Assembly (NCBI GenBank): GCA_001931875.2
Contig: MSJH02000642.1
Location: 124,001 to 188,000, forward strand
Source of the DNA: Byssochlamys sp. IMV 00236
Lineage: Eukaryota > Ascomycota > Eurotiomycetes > Eurotiales > Thermoascaceae
Length of the DNA stretch: 64,000 nt
Direction: 5' to 3'
The translations under genes were made by a program, and so were the position numbers. Positions 48,427-59,911 of the stretch are shown here, piece after piece. The notes beneath the pieces are model-generated. The model did not search any database. It saw nothing but the letters and a program-made list of their open reading frames with translations, and was not told the origin of the DNA. Every line of letters starts with the position of its first letter. The first letter of the stretch is position 1.

Positions 48427-51205
48427 TTAATATTTGGCGAAGATATTAAGGTAGCCTTTCTTGGTGAGCATGCCCCATTCGATGTACATGTAGACAGGTG
48501 GCTGCGCCTGGGACTGCTGATTCTGACTGTTGTGGCCGGGAGTGGAAGTGTTGGTCTGACCGGAATGACCAGAGCCTGCAGCATTACCGTCAGCTGCAGA
48601 GATAGGAGGAGATGCGGCGTTCGTGGCAGCGCTGCCTTCCGCTCCAACTGCCAAGTCTGCAAGGTGCTGCAAAGAGCGCTGCTCGTTAGGTCCCATCACC
48701 GGCGGAGCTCCAGTCGAAGCGCTGGTGTTAGCGTTGGTGTTCGCATTGCTCGCGGCTGTACCCTGTCCTTGGCCTTGCGCCTGAGCCCTGGCCTGCTTCC
48801 TTTCGATGGCGGTGCGTATTTTAGCATCCCAGACAGGAGTGGCGAAGATGTTCGAGAACTCTCCTCCCTCATTGGTGCGCTGGTGACGAAGGTCAATGAG
48901 CTCTTTGGCCTTGTCCAGCCATTCCCAGCACTCTTTGGCATGCTCAGGGAGATCGGTCGCCTCAAGAAGACTCATCACACTGAGGGCTAGAGCGTGGAGG
49001 TCAAAGGGAGATGGCATGCGAGGACCAGTCGTCATCTGCTTCAGCAGATCCTCAATGATACGTTGGCAGGGATAGAGGACGTCGGATGCGTCTGATATAG
49101 CAATTTGACGTTTGACCATGACACCGAGAAACCAATAGATAAGCCTCTCCACGGTGTCTAGATAACGCCCTATGGCAGAGTTTGGATCATTTGCTCCAGG
49201 GATTTTCCGGCTCAGAGCAGCCACCCTCTGAATTTCTGTACCCAGGCGACGACTCATTACACGAGGTGCCGCCACGCTCCAGTTGAGCAAGTCGACCCCA
49301 GAAACGATGACCTCGGTGATGTGAGGCAGAAACTCGGATAAATCTATTCAAATATTCAGGTTAGCACGTTTTGATTACTAGTACAGTAGACTTTGGACTT
49401 ACGGAAAGTGTGCTCGAGGCCGGACCCAAGAGTGTCTGGATCGTAACGGACTGGTTCATTCGTCGCAAACAGGTCGGAGGTTCCAACGCTGACATCATGC
49501 CAACGAGAAAGAACGGCAAGCGTGGCATAGGCACGACATGCGAGATCACCATCTGGGGTGGTCGGAGCGGGCGCAAGGCGATCGTATGGGATAGGCGGGT
49601 TCAATTCCCCCAGGCTCCTGACGAGAGCGCGCGCGTGCCTGATGGCAAATTGGATGATGACACTCTTCTGCAAAGGATCCCGATAACGAATGCTCTCGGG
49701 GCCACGTGCGTCGCATTCCAGGACAAGGCATATCAACGTCCACATCCAAACCATATTGGCAGGGATGCTGTCACGGAGAGGCGGCATCCCTTGCTGGTAA
49801 TGCCAGAGTTTGTCGACAACGTTGTCTAGAGTAAAGACCTTCTTGAAATTATTCTGGACACGGTCCAGGTTCGTGTCCGTGACCGCATAGAACACATAGA
49901 GAAGAGCCTCCTGCACTTCACGCGGACACTGGTGCAGAATCTCGAGGAACCGTTCCCGGTTGTCGGGAAGGAACCCAAGCATGGGGTGGATGCATTGGTA
50001 GTACCTGATATTCTGTTAGAAACCCAAAAAATGAGGACGTGTTTGAGACCATTCAGGACATACGCATTCAGCGACCCCTCATCCACCTCCGCCGGGCTGT
50101 TATCTTCTGGCATTTTAGCCTCGTCAGTGACCTCAAGAGTATCTTGTAGACCGTGCTCGTTAGCCCAGAATGGTTGGGTAGCCTTAGGGACAGAGCCAGT
50201 ACCGTTGTGAAGCGGCTGGCTGTAGAAGTCAGAGTGTTCAGCTGCAGGTGTGGTGTGTGAGCAAGACAGCGTAGAAGCACGACCAGGGGAAACAATCACG
50301 TACCAAGACCAGGATGAGGTGCGCGGGACATGAAAGAACCCTGCGGAAACGAAGAGGTAGGGAAATTCTCTGACATGGAAAAGGTCCGTTTACGACTAAG
50401 CAGATTTCCATCCATAGGCGGGGAGAACTCCTGGTAACCTCTCGGCGACGCGACATCGTTGATCGCTGGGTACTGCATCTCAGCCTGCCCTATCGCGGGC
50501 TGCATTTGGCTTTCAAGAGTATTCAACCGTTCGGCCAGTTCTTTGATATAGCTAAACCACCCTGTCAGCTGCTGTTCTTGATATGGTAATGTCCTGCCTG
50601 CTCTTACCCTTTGCTGGGTCCTCGTTTCATCGGCACCCGACTGAACTGACAGTTTACACCCAGACGACGGCAGTTGGAACATGTTTCGACCCCGGACTCG
50701 GATGTGGCATCGCAGCGAACCTGAGGAAAGCAAGCAACATTAGCTGTCGGGTTCTGGGACGCGTCCAAGGACATAGAGAGGGAAAAGATGACGCTCCTAC
50801 CTTCTTGCGCCGACATTCGTCACAAGCGCGAGATACTTTCGAACGTTTCCTACGCGCGCTCTGGTCTCCATAGCTCAAATCATGGTTGGGATCGACGCCA
50901 ACCTGCTGGTTCGGAGTGAACTGCAGCATGTGTTGCTGTTGTTGATCTGCAGACTGCGGACGACCCATATCAGGCGCGCCTGGGTTGGAAGGACCCAAGA
51001 CCATAGGCTGGCCATGATGCAGACCGTTGCTACCGCCATCTTGAAGATTGGCGCCAGACGCTTCACGCGAGAGTTCCGCAGAGAGGAGCTCATCGGTTGT
51101 CAACTGACGGTTGTAGTACTGCATGGTGCCCTGGCCCATCTGCGCCGCGTTGGGAGAGGGATACGAGGGCGCCGGAGGCATATCGGAGTGTTCTCGATGA
51201 TTCAT
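48427..51205 (-). CDS. Zn2Cys6 transcription factor, Rgt1-like glucose-responsive regulator
   Basis: Exons on the minus strand: 51205-50801, 50720-50608, 50551-50304, 50241-50064, 50004-49403 and 49343-48427; 2463 nt, 820 aa. After a Gln-rich N-terminus, the basic patch RRKRSKVSRACDECRRKK begins the binuclear zinc cluster. It is split by intron 1 and completed by VRCD, TCSNCRRLGVNCQF. The linker VPMKRGPSKGYIKELAERLN matches Rgt1-type regulators of hexose-transporter genes, followed by a dimerisation helix. The middle (residues about 300-620) is the fungal-specific regulatory domain (FLEILHQCPREVQEALLYVF; RDPLQKSVIIQFAIRHARALV). The C-terminal 150 residues are Gln/Asn/Ala/Thr-rich low complexity and end in a conserved-looking WGMLTKKGYLNIFAKY. 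Family firm; Rgt1 orthology likely but not proven. Confidence 0.85.
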
Positions 51206-52061
51206 TGCATCGAACTGGGCCGCGAAGAGGGCGTGGAGGTGGTGTTTGTTGCTGGAGCGAGACTCCGGAAGGTGAGAGAAGGTGGTGGTTGTAAGGGCGA
51301 GGCCGAGCTGCGACGCAAGATTTTACAGGCTAATTTTCTATGGGCGGGGGGGCGATGGATGGGCTAGTGCGGGCAGCACTCGGCGCAGGAAGGCAGGACT
51401 CGTCAAACATCGTGCTCGACGAATTTGCGATTTACATACTTCGAGGGAGCCGGCGACATGGCGATGGGGATGCGATATAGTTCCCTTTAGGATGATTGCG
51501 TCGCGGCGGAGATCCGGCCTTTTGTTTCTGCGTCCTGCGAGCGGAATAATACTATTTCCCACCGGCCCAGACTCTCCATTTTTCCCGGAAGAACTCGAGC
51601 ACGAACGGCCCGAGTCGCTGTCGGAAATTCTGCTGGCCGAGGCTAGATGATGATGATACATACAAAGGGCGTTGGTCATGGCTGGTTGTTGCGGTCTATC
51701 CCTGGTTGACGCTGCGATGCTGTCCTGAAGCTGTTTCGTATGGCATGAGGAATGGTGGTGGTCGCCACCGCACAACTCCGCTTTGGTCTGCCCTCAGAGA
51801 GCGTCACTTTTATACAAAGACAGCAGAATCACCCGCAGGCAAACGCCTTCAACTAGAGCAGCCTCTGCGTCTGGCTCTCTTCATGATGTCAGAACCTTTG
51901 TGTGACGCAGTAGCATTTGTCCTGCCTTATAGAGAGGCTGGCAGGGAAAAGCTACAGTATTCACTATGTTATGTTATTGAATGTAGCTAATCGATATATG
52001 GAACTAGGACTTCTGAGACAGAATTTTCTATTGACAAATCCTTTGAGGATAGACTTACTCA
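51206..52061. promoter_or_regulatory. Long upstream region of the Rgt1-like gene
   Basis: About 0.85 kb with only overlapping short frames. It probably contains the 5' UTR and promoter of the regulator. No strong site is evident. Confidence 0.4.
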
Positions 52062-52361
52062 TCATATGGACAATCTATGATCAACAGCAATGATTCCTGT
52101 CGTCTGGGAGTAAACGGACATGGCTTGATCGTATGTTGCATGTGATGTCCAACTATCTCTGGCCATTATTCCAGATAAAGCACCCCAGAAGTGCTGTATT
52201 TTATTCCAACCTTCTCCGTCTTCATAATGCCGTCTCATATCTTCTGGAGAGAAATTAAAGGGGGAATCACCGCTTCCCTGAGAAGTGGATATCCAAGCCT
52301 TTGCCAGTGTCGCGATATCTTGGCCATAATCTGATCTACCAAATGGGGTCGCAATGGACAA
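52062..52361 (-). CDS. Hypothetical protein, 99 aa, possibly a gene fragment
   Basis: An open minus-strand frame with protein-like composition (KAWISTSQGSGDSPFNFSPE, GEGWNKIQHFWGALSGIMA) and no recognised domain. The codon use looks like that of real genes, and it may continue upstream through an intron, but no convincing extension was found. It could be the 3' remnant of a lost gene or an unannotated exon. It lies 300 nt beyond the 3' end of the P450 gene, on the same strand. Confidence 0.3.
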   Translation of the reverse strand: MSIATPFGRSDYGQDIATLAKAWISTSQGSGDSPFNFSPEDMRRHYEDGEGWNKIQHFWGALSGIMARDSWTSHATYDQAMSVYSQTTGIIAVDHRLSI

Positions 52362-52660
52362 ACTGCATTCACCCAGGCTACAAGGCTATCTTGTCAAAGT
52401 GAGCCACACATGAATATGCGAATGTGTGGGAACCCTTATATGCAAGTAAGCTATCTAATTAATAATCTATTTCTATATCCTCTTAAGATATCTTTATAGA
52501 GACCACTTGAGATGTTTCAATATATAATAATTCTATGTACTATATGCAAACTTGTCAAAAAATGCTCAACAAAAAGGAAAAAGAAAACAAAAAGTCTAGA
52601 CTGGCTATAATACTCCATCAATGCGACCTCCCAAACACCATCCCTCCCTTGGTATCTCGA

Positions 52661-54448
52661 TTAGTTTTCCCCTACTATCTTGACACGAGTTGGCAACCCT
52701 TGCGACGGTTTAGCAGTAACGTCCAATGTCTGATACATGTAGGTGCCGTTTTCGTAGACCGTCTCAAAGTCAAAGGTGCGCAAAGTCATGACTAGAATGA
52801 TTTTGAGCTGGATCAATGCCAACGTCTGCCCAAGACAAGTTCGCGGGCCCTTCTCGAAAGGCCGCCATGCGTCCTTGGGCACAAAGTACGGGTCCGTCGG
52901 ATCTGTAACAAGATGGCGTTCGGGGTAGAACTTCTCAGAGTCTTTGAACAGGTCTTCACGTCGCATTGTGGCGCAGTTATTCACGAGAACAGCGAAGGGG
53001 TATGTTGGCCATTCCCTGCCATCCGCTTTCAAGGTCTGACCTGGCTGTCCGCTCCGCAGACTAACACCTGTCGGTGGCCATAGTCTCAACGCTTCCTTGA
53101 TGATTGCGAGAGTGTAATGGAGGTTGTTAACGAGTGCGGGATCCGTCCGGAGCATAACTGCAGCTCTAGAGGGGTCCTTGCCGAAGAGCGCTTCATGTTC
53201 TTCTCGAACACGCTTAAGGATGTGAGGGCTCTTGCCAAGTGCTGCGTATGTGTACTAAGAGACGAATTAGCTAACGTACGAGAGAAGTTGTATAGGTTCC
53301 AACTTACGCAGAGAGTGCTAGCCGAGGTGTCGTGCCCGGCAAAGATCAAAGTCTTGACTGATGCAATCAGCATCTCGCGTGTGTCCTTGTTGACAGATGC
53401 CTTTGCATCGCCCGATATACTCTTATTGTTCAAACCGATTGCAATAGCGTCGTCAATGGCAAAATACTTGCTCTTCTCATCCACAGGCGCTGTAGCTGGT
53501 CCGTGAGCGATTCTCTTGTCCACGATACGGCCGACATAGTTGTCAAGGGCACGTCCATTTTTCCATTTCCGGTAGTGCCGACTGGGACTGATATCGTACA
53601 AGTATCGCGACCAGAAGTCTTGAGGGGCGAGAGCTGCCTGCGCTCTGAAGAGTTCAAGGAACTCATCGTCATCTCTCTGGGCGTTGCATTCAATACCCCT
53701 ACACCACTGTTAGTGAATGGAACGAATCTATACTGGAGACGAAAAAAGCTCACAAAATAACCCTAGCGGATATATTGAAAATCATACGAGCGCACACGTC
53801 CTCCATTTTGAAAACATCTTCGTTTCTTGCGTGTTCTTTGAGGACTTCAGCGAACTGTAAAGCATCGTCCACAATACCAGGAACATGCTGCAACACTTTC
53901 CGCGGTTGGAAGCCCGGCGTGAACGACTTCCTTGCTACCAGCCATTCGTGTCCATTCGCAGTAACCATAGACTTCTTGCCAAGGATATGGCCAGTCCATT
54001 TCTGCATGACAACCGACTCCTTTGGTAGATTCATCTTCTGGACAATTTGTGTCGCGAGTTCCGGTTGGACGATAACGAGCTGCGGTGGAGCGAGGGGCCA
54101 TAGATCGAGGTAGAAGAAATCGCCCAAGCCATATCGCTTGCGCATCAAATGGGCGAAAAGTTGAGGAGTTGCATCAGGTGGTAGAGACCCTGCTATTTCT
54201 CGCATGACCAAAAAGTGACCCCAGATAGCGTGATGCGGAGGACCAGGGAGATCTTTGAACATGCTTCGCTGCTGGCGCAGTCTCCAGAGGAAATAGACCA
54301 CGAGGGCTACTACTGCGACGATTGGAATGAACATGTTGAGATTCGGTTGTCTTAGAGTTGGGTGTCCAAAGCCAAGAGTCGTCACCAGCGAAGATGCAGA
54401 GGTCAAGAGGTGAAGAGTGAATGATGTTTGAATAAAATTCAGCTTCAA
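52661..54448 (-). CDS. Cytochrome P450 monooxygenase, microsomal
   Basis: Exons on the minus strand: 54448-53754, 53698-53308 and 53254-52661; 1680 nt, 559 aa from the first Met. An alternative Met 38 codons later (MFIPIVAVVALVVYFLW) would place the membrane anchor at the N-terminus as is usual, giving 521 aa. Visible motifs: the Pro-rich hinge DLPGPPHHAIWG, the I-helix oxygen-binding AGHDTSAST, the K-helix KEALRLWP (ExxR), the PERF-like FYPERH and the heme loop FEKGPRTCLGQ with the axial Cys. These are all the residues needed for catalysis. The closest family is a fungal CYP of secondary or lipid metabolism; the substrate cannot be deduced. It is divergent from the membrane-protein gene at 55315. 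Confidence 0.9.
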
Positions 54449-55314
54449 GCATGGGCATGGCGGAATGAGGAGATGTGCTTGGAAGATATTATTTCATCTC
54501 GAGGGACATGCGTTCCATCGCTTTTATATCTATATTCCCGATGCCAATTTATTCCGCATAGACTCTCTCCTGTACTCTACTTAGACCGCTGAGCCTTAGG
54601 TCCAAAACGCCCGATGCTATATTTGGCCGATTAGTCTACGTATATTTTTAGATGCATGGAAGCAATTAAGAACGCTACTTCAGGTACAACTATCCATGCG
54701 CATTTTCATAGAAAATCTGCTTTACACTGCCCTTGGGGCTAGCGTGATAATGTAAGTGCTGCTTCTCCACAATATACCTTAGGTAGGTAGTTTGGGGGCA
54801 GGAAAATGGGCCACTTGGACCGACAGTGTACCTTAATATGGCAACATAATCGACGCCAACCTTATCTCAAATCCTTCCAGTTGCAACGAAGGATGCGCTA
54901 AAGCAATGCCGAACCACATGGCAATGAGCCTCAACTCGCGGCTGCGCTTGGCTGCTGACTGGGGCCGACCTGTTTCTTGATCCACCGTGATCTAAGTTAG
55001 TTACTGGGGGCTATCATCCTTCGTGTTTACTTGGGATTTACAACTAGATTCTCTATTTCTATCCTGAAACTTCAGGATAGTGGCCCGTGGGGCGGAATAG
55101 GCCTGATGTCCCAGGTCGATACGGACGTCACAACCTGGGGCGGAATCTGGATCTCAGAATGTCGTTCACAATACTACCTACCCCATAGAAAAAGAATAAA
55201 AAAAGACTAATGGAAGCAATCTGCCAATTTTAAGCATCCTTGCCTGATTATTCTCCTTCGTTCGAATGTCAATCTTTCTCAACCCTCTCCAGCATCATCA
55301 TCATCATCATCATC
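54449..55314. promoter_or_regulatory. Divergent promoter region with inverted and direct repeats
   Basis: It contains a 22-nt near-perfect palindrome at 55059-55080 (10-bp arms CTATCCTGAA / TTCAGGATAG around AC). It also has two copies of TGGGGCGGAAT at 55088-55098 and 55136-55146, 48 nt apart. CGG-containing repeats are typical half sites of Zn2Cys6 regulators; assignment is inference. Confidence 0.45.
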
Positions 55315-55316
55315 AT
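55293..55316. repeat. ATC trinucleotide repeat at the start codon of the membrane-protein gene
   Basis: Eight ATC units run directly into the ATG at 55315. In the longer in-frame reading from the ATG at 55240 they would encode an Ile run, which makes the later start more likely. Confidence 0.75.
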
Positions 55317-56197
55317 GTTCGCTCTACGAGACGCAATCTATCTTATTGAATTGTCCTTCTATGGGCCTATCATCCCTGCTATCGTTTTCATCATTCTAAT
55401 TCACACCGCCCAAAAGCCGTACACATGGCGCCCCATAGTCATACCTCTTCTCCTGCTCTCCGGGTTGCGAATTGCTGGATCATCATTGGGGCTCACAGCA
55501 CTCGATCCTGACAAGTCCTCGCTGCTCACCACGTCAACATTGCTCGATACAATCGGGCTGGCGCCAGTCTTATGCTTGCTTCTAGGACTTTTGATTCGAG
55601 CGTGAGTCTCCTGTGTACCTGTCGAACTTCGCTTTCTCCCCCGGGAATAGAACATTGACAAAATATACCAGAAATGCACCATTAGACAGGGGATTGCCCA
55701 TCTGGGCGTTTCTACCACTCCATCTGATCACCATCGCGGCCACCGTGATGACAGCCTATGGAGGGAGAGACCTTTATACCACTCGGAAGACACAATCAAA
55801 GGACCTGAAACTGATGAAAGCAGGAATATTCCTGTTCATCGGTACCTTTAGTATCTCCATAATCCTAGCGATTATTACGCTATTCCGAGCCCGCTCGATA
55901 TTTAAGAGAACGGAACGGACAGCCGCCATCTGCGCGCTCCTATGTGTTCCGTTCATGAGCGTCAGGTTGGCTTATTCGGCCGGTTCTCTCTTCTCAGGCC
56001 AGGGTTCGGTTTTGAACCCGCTTTCCGATGAGGACACAAGCATATGGCTTCATTTCCTCATGGTTATTGTCATGGAGTATATCCCAACGCTTTCTGCGAC
56101 TGCAGTCGCTCTGACTGCTAGGAGAATGACAATAACACATATCAGAAATGATGAAGATAAATATGATTTGGACGATGAAAGTGAGAACTGTATTTAG
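55315..56197 (+). CDS. Seven-transmembrane-like fungal integral membrane protein (DUF7702-like)
   Basis: Exons 55315-55601 and 55672-56197; 813 nt, 270 aa. The sequence has about seven hydrophobic segments: AIYLIELSFYGPIIPAIVFI, IVIPLLLLSGLRIAG, LLDTIGLAPVLCLLLGLLI, LPLHLITIAATVMTA, AGIFLFIGTFSISIILAI, ICALLCVPFMSVRLAYSAG, FLMVIVMEYIPTLSATAVAL. A short acidic cytosolic tail ends DLDDESENCI. The spacing fits the uncharacterised fungal DUF7702 group; function unknown. An upstream in-frame ATG at 55240 would add 25 residues, mostly the Ile run, and is less likely. It lies between P450 and sulfotransferase-like genes. Confidence 0.75.
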
Positions 56198-57009
56198 ATA
56201 TGTGTTTATTTTCGTTATTTATGCCTTAGATTTTTCTGTCTTTCGGGGTTTTGGTTGTCGTTTTTTCATTTTGCGCCGACGAAGAATGTACAGGTTGTGG
56301 TAGCTGGATGAAACACGCATGATAGTTATCGAATTGTCTACTGAGTCAAATTTCAGTCAAATTTTTATGTGTATTAGCTTCACTCCGAGAGAAATCGTAT
56401 CTATTTTTGATGTTCTTACTCGAAGAGGACTTCAGTGCTGCGTCCTGGGTGGAGCCGTTGAGCGTAGTCTAGGTACTTATCCTACTCAGCCCTGGTGCTA
56501 CTGCTCTGAACACGTGCAGAACGCATTGCGGTATACTTTAGGTAGTAAAAAGCGGCGGGAAAAAATCCCATATTGGCATATACATCGTCGCATATATCTT
56601 CCTGGTAGATAGTCGACCTTTTTTCTTCATGGTCAACCACGCTGTCCACGGTGTCTGAACAAGAAGTTCTAGCTTCGAACAATTTCGCGCCCAAAATGGC
56701 CCCCCCAAGCCACTTATATAGAATGAAGGGGCGAAGGATTATTATTCGGGGGCGCTTTACTGAGGATCGTCATAGTTTACAGTTACCAGAGCAAAATATA
56801 GAAATGGAAACTTGATAGCTTGATTGTAGCACTGGCCAAACGGCCGCTCTAGATATATGCTCTCTATAAACAACGAAAGAAATACGACAAAAAAAAGGCA
56901 TAACAGCCACTGCATGGTAATGGTATACAAAAACAAACATCCTGCCAACGCTCGACACCCATGATTTTCCAATTCCAAGACAAAAGAAAAGAACAACAGT
57001 AGCACGCAT
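56198..57009. other. Convergent intergenic region
   Basis: 0.8 kb between 3' ends of the membrane protein and the sulfotransferase-like gene. Short hydrophobic frames at 56757-57067 are out-of-frame readings of the 3' UTR. Nothing else seen. Confidence 0.5.
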
Positions 57010-57966
57010 TTAGCCAATGCTTAACAATAACAGAAAACAGAACGCCATGGCCAGAACAACTAGCCATAGCAGGATTCCAAGTACCATTGCTACCCGCTTG
57101 TAATACCTTAGATGGCCAGCCTCATTGCCATGCGGGAACGGATTCGGCCTTTGTCGTCCGAGGAACTCGCAGAGCGGTGCCCAGCCATCCTGGCACTTGA
57201 AGACTAGTAGTCTGTTTTTCGGCACGATCTTCTTTACCCAGGCACTGTGTGCATGATATAGTTCCACAGATGGCTCAGGAGGAAGATTATATCGCTCAGA
57301 TGCTAGTTGCATCCAGCCACGGTAAAGGTCGTTGGCGGCGACGACGCCCGGTACCCAGTATCCGATCCAGCGGAAGCACTCAGACCGCAGGTCGATGCCA
57401 AAGCCATGCCATGAGTTGAGCCAGACTTTGGCTGAGGTGCGCTCGGTGAGGATCACTTTAGCGTCAGGGTACATTTCCAAGAGATCGGGCAGGCAAGCGC
57501 TTCCAGGAACTTCGAGTGTAGCTTCGCGACCATGGAAGAGCTTTGCTAGCTTGCGTCTTCTTAATGTTGTGTCCTTGGTGTGGACAATGTCGGCACTTAA
57601 TCTGAGATTCTCGAATTGACAGAGTGGCTCTGCAAGATGGAAACAATTGTTGTAGCCAAGCTCTTCTAGTGCTTTCTTCATGCTCATGGTACCAGTTCGT
57701 GGCAGTCCAGCCTGAAGAAGTACTCATTAGCTCAATTGTATCCTGGATATGCACATATCAGAGGATCAACTTACCACAATGACCTTTATCGTTCCTCCAC
57801 GATGCACCCCTGCTGAGGACACACGTAGCCTGAGGTCCGCCTTGGGATCGGGGCTGGTGATGCTGATACCCGCCTTGAGAATAAGCGGGAGCAGGTTCAG
57901 ACTGAGCTTGTGGTAGACCCATGAATTGGGCTTGTGGATATCCATTTGAACCCTTGGGCTCTGCAT
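57010..57966 (-). CDS. Sulfotransferase-like P-loop protein (Sulfotransfer_4 type) with C-terminal membrane anchor
   Basis: Two exons on the minus strand. The first ends at 57775 (GT donor) and the second is 57711-57010. The start used here is the Met of MQSPRVQMDIHKP (57966); an earlier in-frame ATG at 58041 would add 25 residues. The spliced junction creates the P-loop AGLPRTGTMSMKKALEELGY, the PAPS-binding motif of this fungal/metazoan family. ILTERTSAKVWLNSWHG (second conserved strand-helix) and VFKCQDGWAPLCEFLG (C-terminal family motif) follow. The last 30 residues (VLGILLWLVVLAMAFCFLLLLSIG) form a transmembrane helix. Fungal members often accompany secondary-metabolite genes, but enzymatic sulfation is seldom demonstrated. 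Confidence 0.85.
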
Positions 57967-58041
57967 CTTTGCGGTAGAATGGGCGGGAAAGGATATGAGA
58001 AGGAATTGTGATGCTAGATGGATTGGCAGCTCCTGGAACAA

Positions 58042-59911
58042 CTGAAGATGAGAATTGGCCCGGGGAGGAGATGGATTATATTATGGTCTATAGATGAGCT
58101 CTTGATACTACCTACCTATCATTAATAGTTACAGTTCTTTTCAGAGCCTACACAGCCAAGAAAGCGTCTATACTACGGCCCCTAAGCTAAACCGCATCAC
58201 GCAATGTACCCTCGGATGCCAAGAGGGATATTTTTACGAACAATACTACGATAGTGAAGCCTCATAGAGCTATTTTTACGCTCTGCCACGAGGTATCGTA
58301 CTCACGTGGAGGCGTCTGTTGACAAGAATCCTAATTGTTTAAGTGATCCTGTCAGCTTGAAGCTATCTAGTTTCATAGAAGATCTCGTATCAGATCAGCA
58401 TTGTTAGACGCCACTGCAAGGGACCCGCTAAGTAGCTAGTAACGGACCGGGCGTTTCTGCAGCAGTTGCGCTTAGATCCCTGGCCCCCAGATCGATCTCG
58501 CTTCAGGGTACGCTTAATTATTATTAGCTTGTCTGAGCCTCCGCACTACTTCCTGGCTTGGGGCCGGGCCCCGCAAGGATCGTACCCCTACTACCTAAAA
58601 TAATCACTTCCTTCTGCAACTACACTTCACGCTCACTGACACTATCCGAGACGAAGGATGATGTACATAACTAAATAAATCCTCGTCGAAGACACGTTCT
58701 CACCGAAGGATGCGCTAAACTGGAGACGAAGGAAACATACTCGGAAAAGACCTTCCACGCAAATAAAAATAGGGCACTGATCATGGGGCTGAAATCCTAG
58801 AATCACGGAAGAAACAGCACTATATGCCATCGCTCGCCACGAAATAATCGGTGGATATACTTGGGGTCAACTTGGTCTGAAGGATTGAAAGTGCGGGTCT
58901 TGGGGTCGAAATAACAAGACTGAGGATACAACACAGATGCTACTCTTTTGGGTCCATAACGATGGTCATATGGAGAGATGTAACAGAGGCTATCACACGA
59001 TCTCCAAGGATGTACTGCACGTCACTTTACAGGAAAAATCGCTATATCATTTTCTGCAAAGCTACACTCCTACGCGGAAGTTTGAACTATCCATTGGCAC
59101 TACTGTTGCATTTTTAAGGCTTTACTCTGGAGAAACCACGCCCTTTTCATTAGTATTTTCTCCATTACGCCAAAGTCAAGGAGTAATTACTAGAAACCAG
59201 TTCGACCTTACGGGGGCCAGTTTGAAACTTTTGTCGTATAACTTTATTATAATCAAGTCTGAAGAGCCATAGGTCTGGCGGATCTAGTTAGTACAGACAC
59301 CGATAAAACTCTCAGCCGCACAGATTCTACTTTCCCGCAGATGATTACGAGGTTGATAGAATTGGGTTTTAGTAAAATTCCTTTCCACGTGGCTGCAAAG
59401 AGCCAATGGCAAATTTTCCGAAACCATGACATTCGACTTAGCCACGTCGTGAGGGCTGAATAGAGATTAGTTAGCATTAACTGGAAGTACAGAAGCCATG
59501 TCAGAACACAAAGAGTGTGCATTGTGATCTGCAGTGCTATCCATTGGTATCGGGCTTTTTTAGTATGGGGCAGAATCCACTGAATCTTTTGGATCTATAC
59601 TCAGTGTAATTAGAAAGTCAACAGAGCCATCTTCCTTACATATAGAATCAAGCAATCAATTCAAGGTTCTGCTGGATGCTCCGGTAGCTTTTTGTTCCCG
59701 TGTCCTTTTAGGGTTTAGCAAGTTCTTGATATTCACAATGGTGATATTGAAATCGAATTCGTTCTAGTTACAACGCAATGAACATGACGTATGAAAAACA
59801 AAACCAATATGCTCGAAAACAGCCCAAACTATCTATATGCACTTGAGTAATCTAGTAGATGTAAAACCGCACTTTTTCAACTGATGCAGATGCGCGCTTA
59901 TAAAGGACCAT
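58042..59911. other. Gene-free stretch of 1.9 kb
   Basis: Short frames on both strands, such as 58937-59272, have no motif, no splice partner and AT-rich composition. The region downstream of 58900 may contain old repeat debris, but no terminal repeats were found. Confidence 0.45.

Noticed and set aside
51706..51990. 94-codon plus-strand frame upstream of the Rgt1-like gene
   Set aside because: No domain, signal or splice partner; it lies in the likely promoter.
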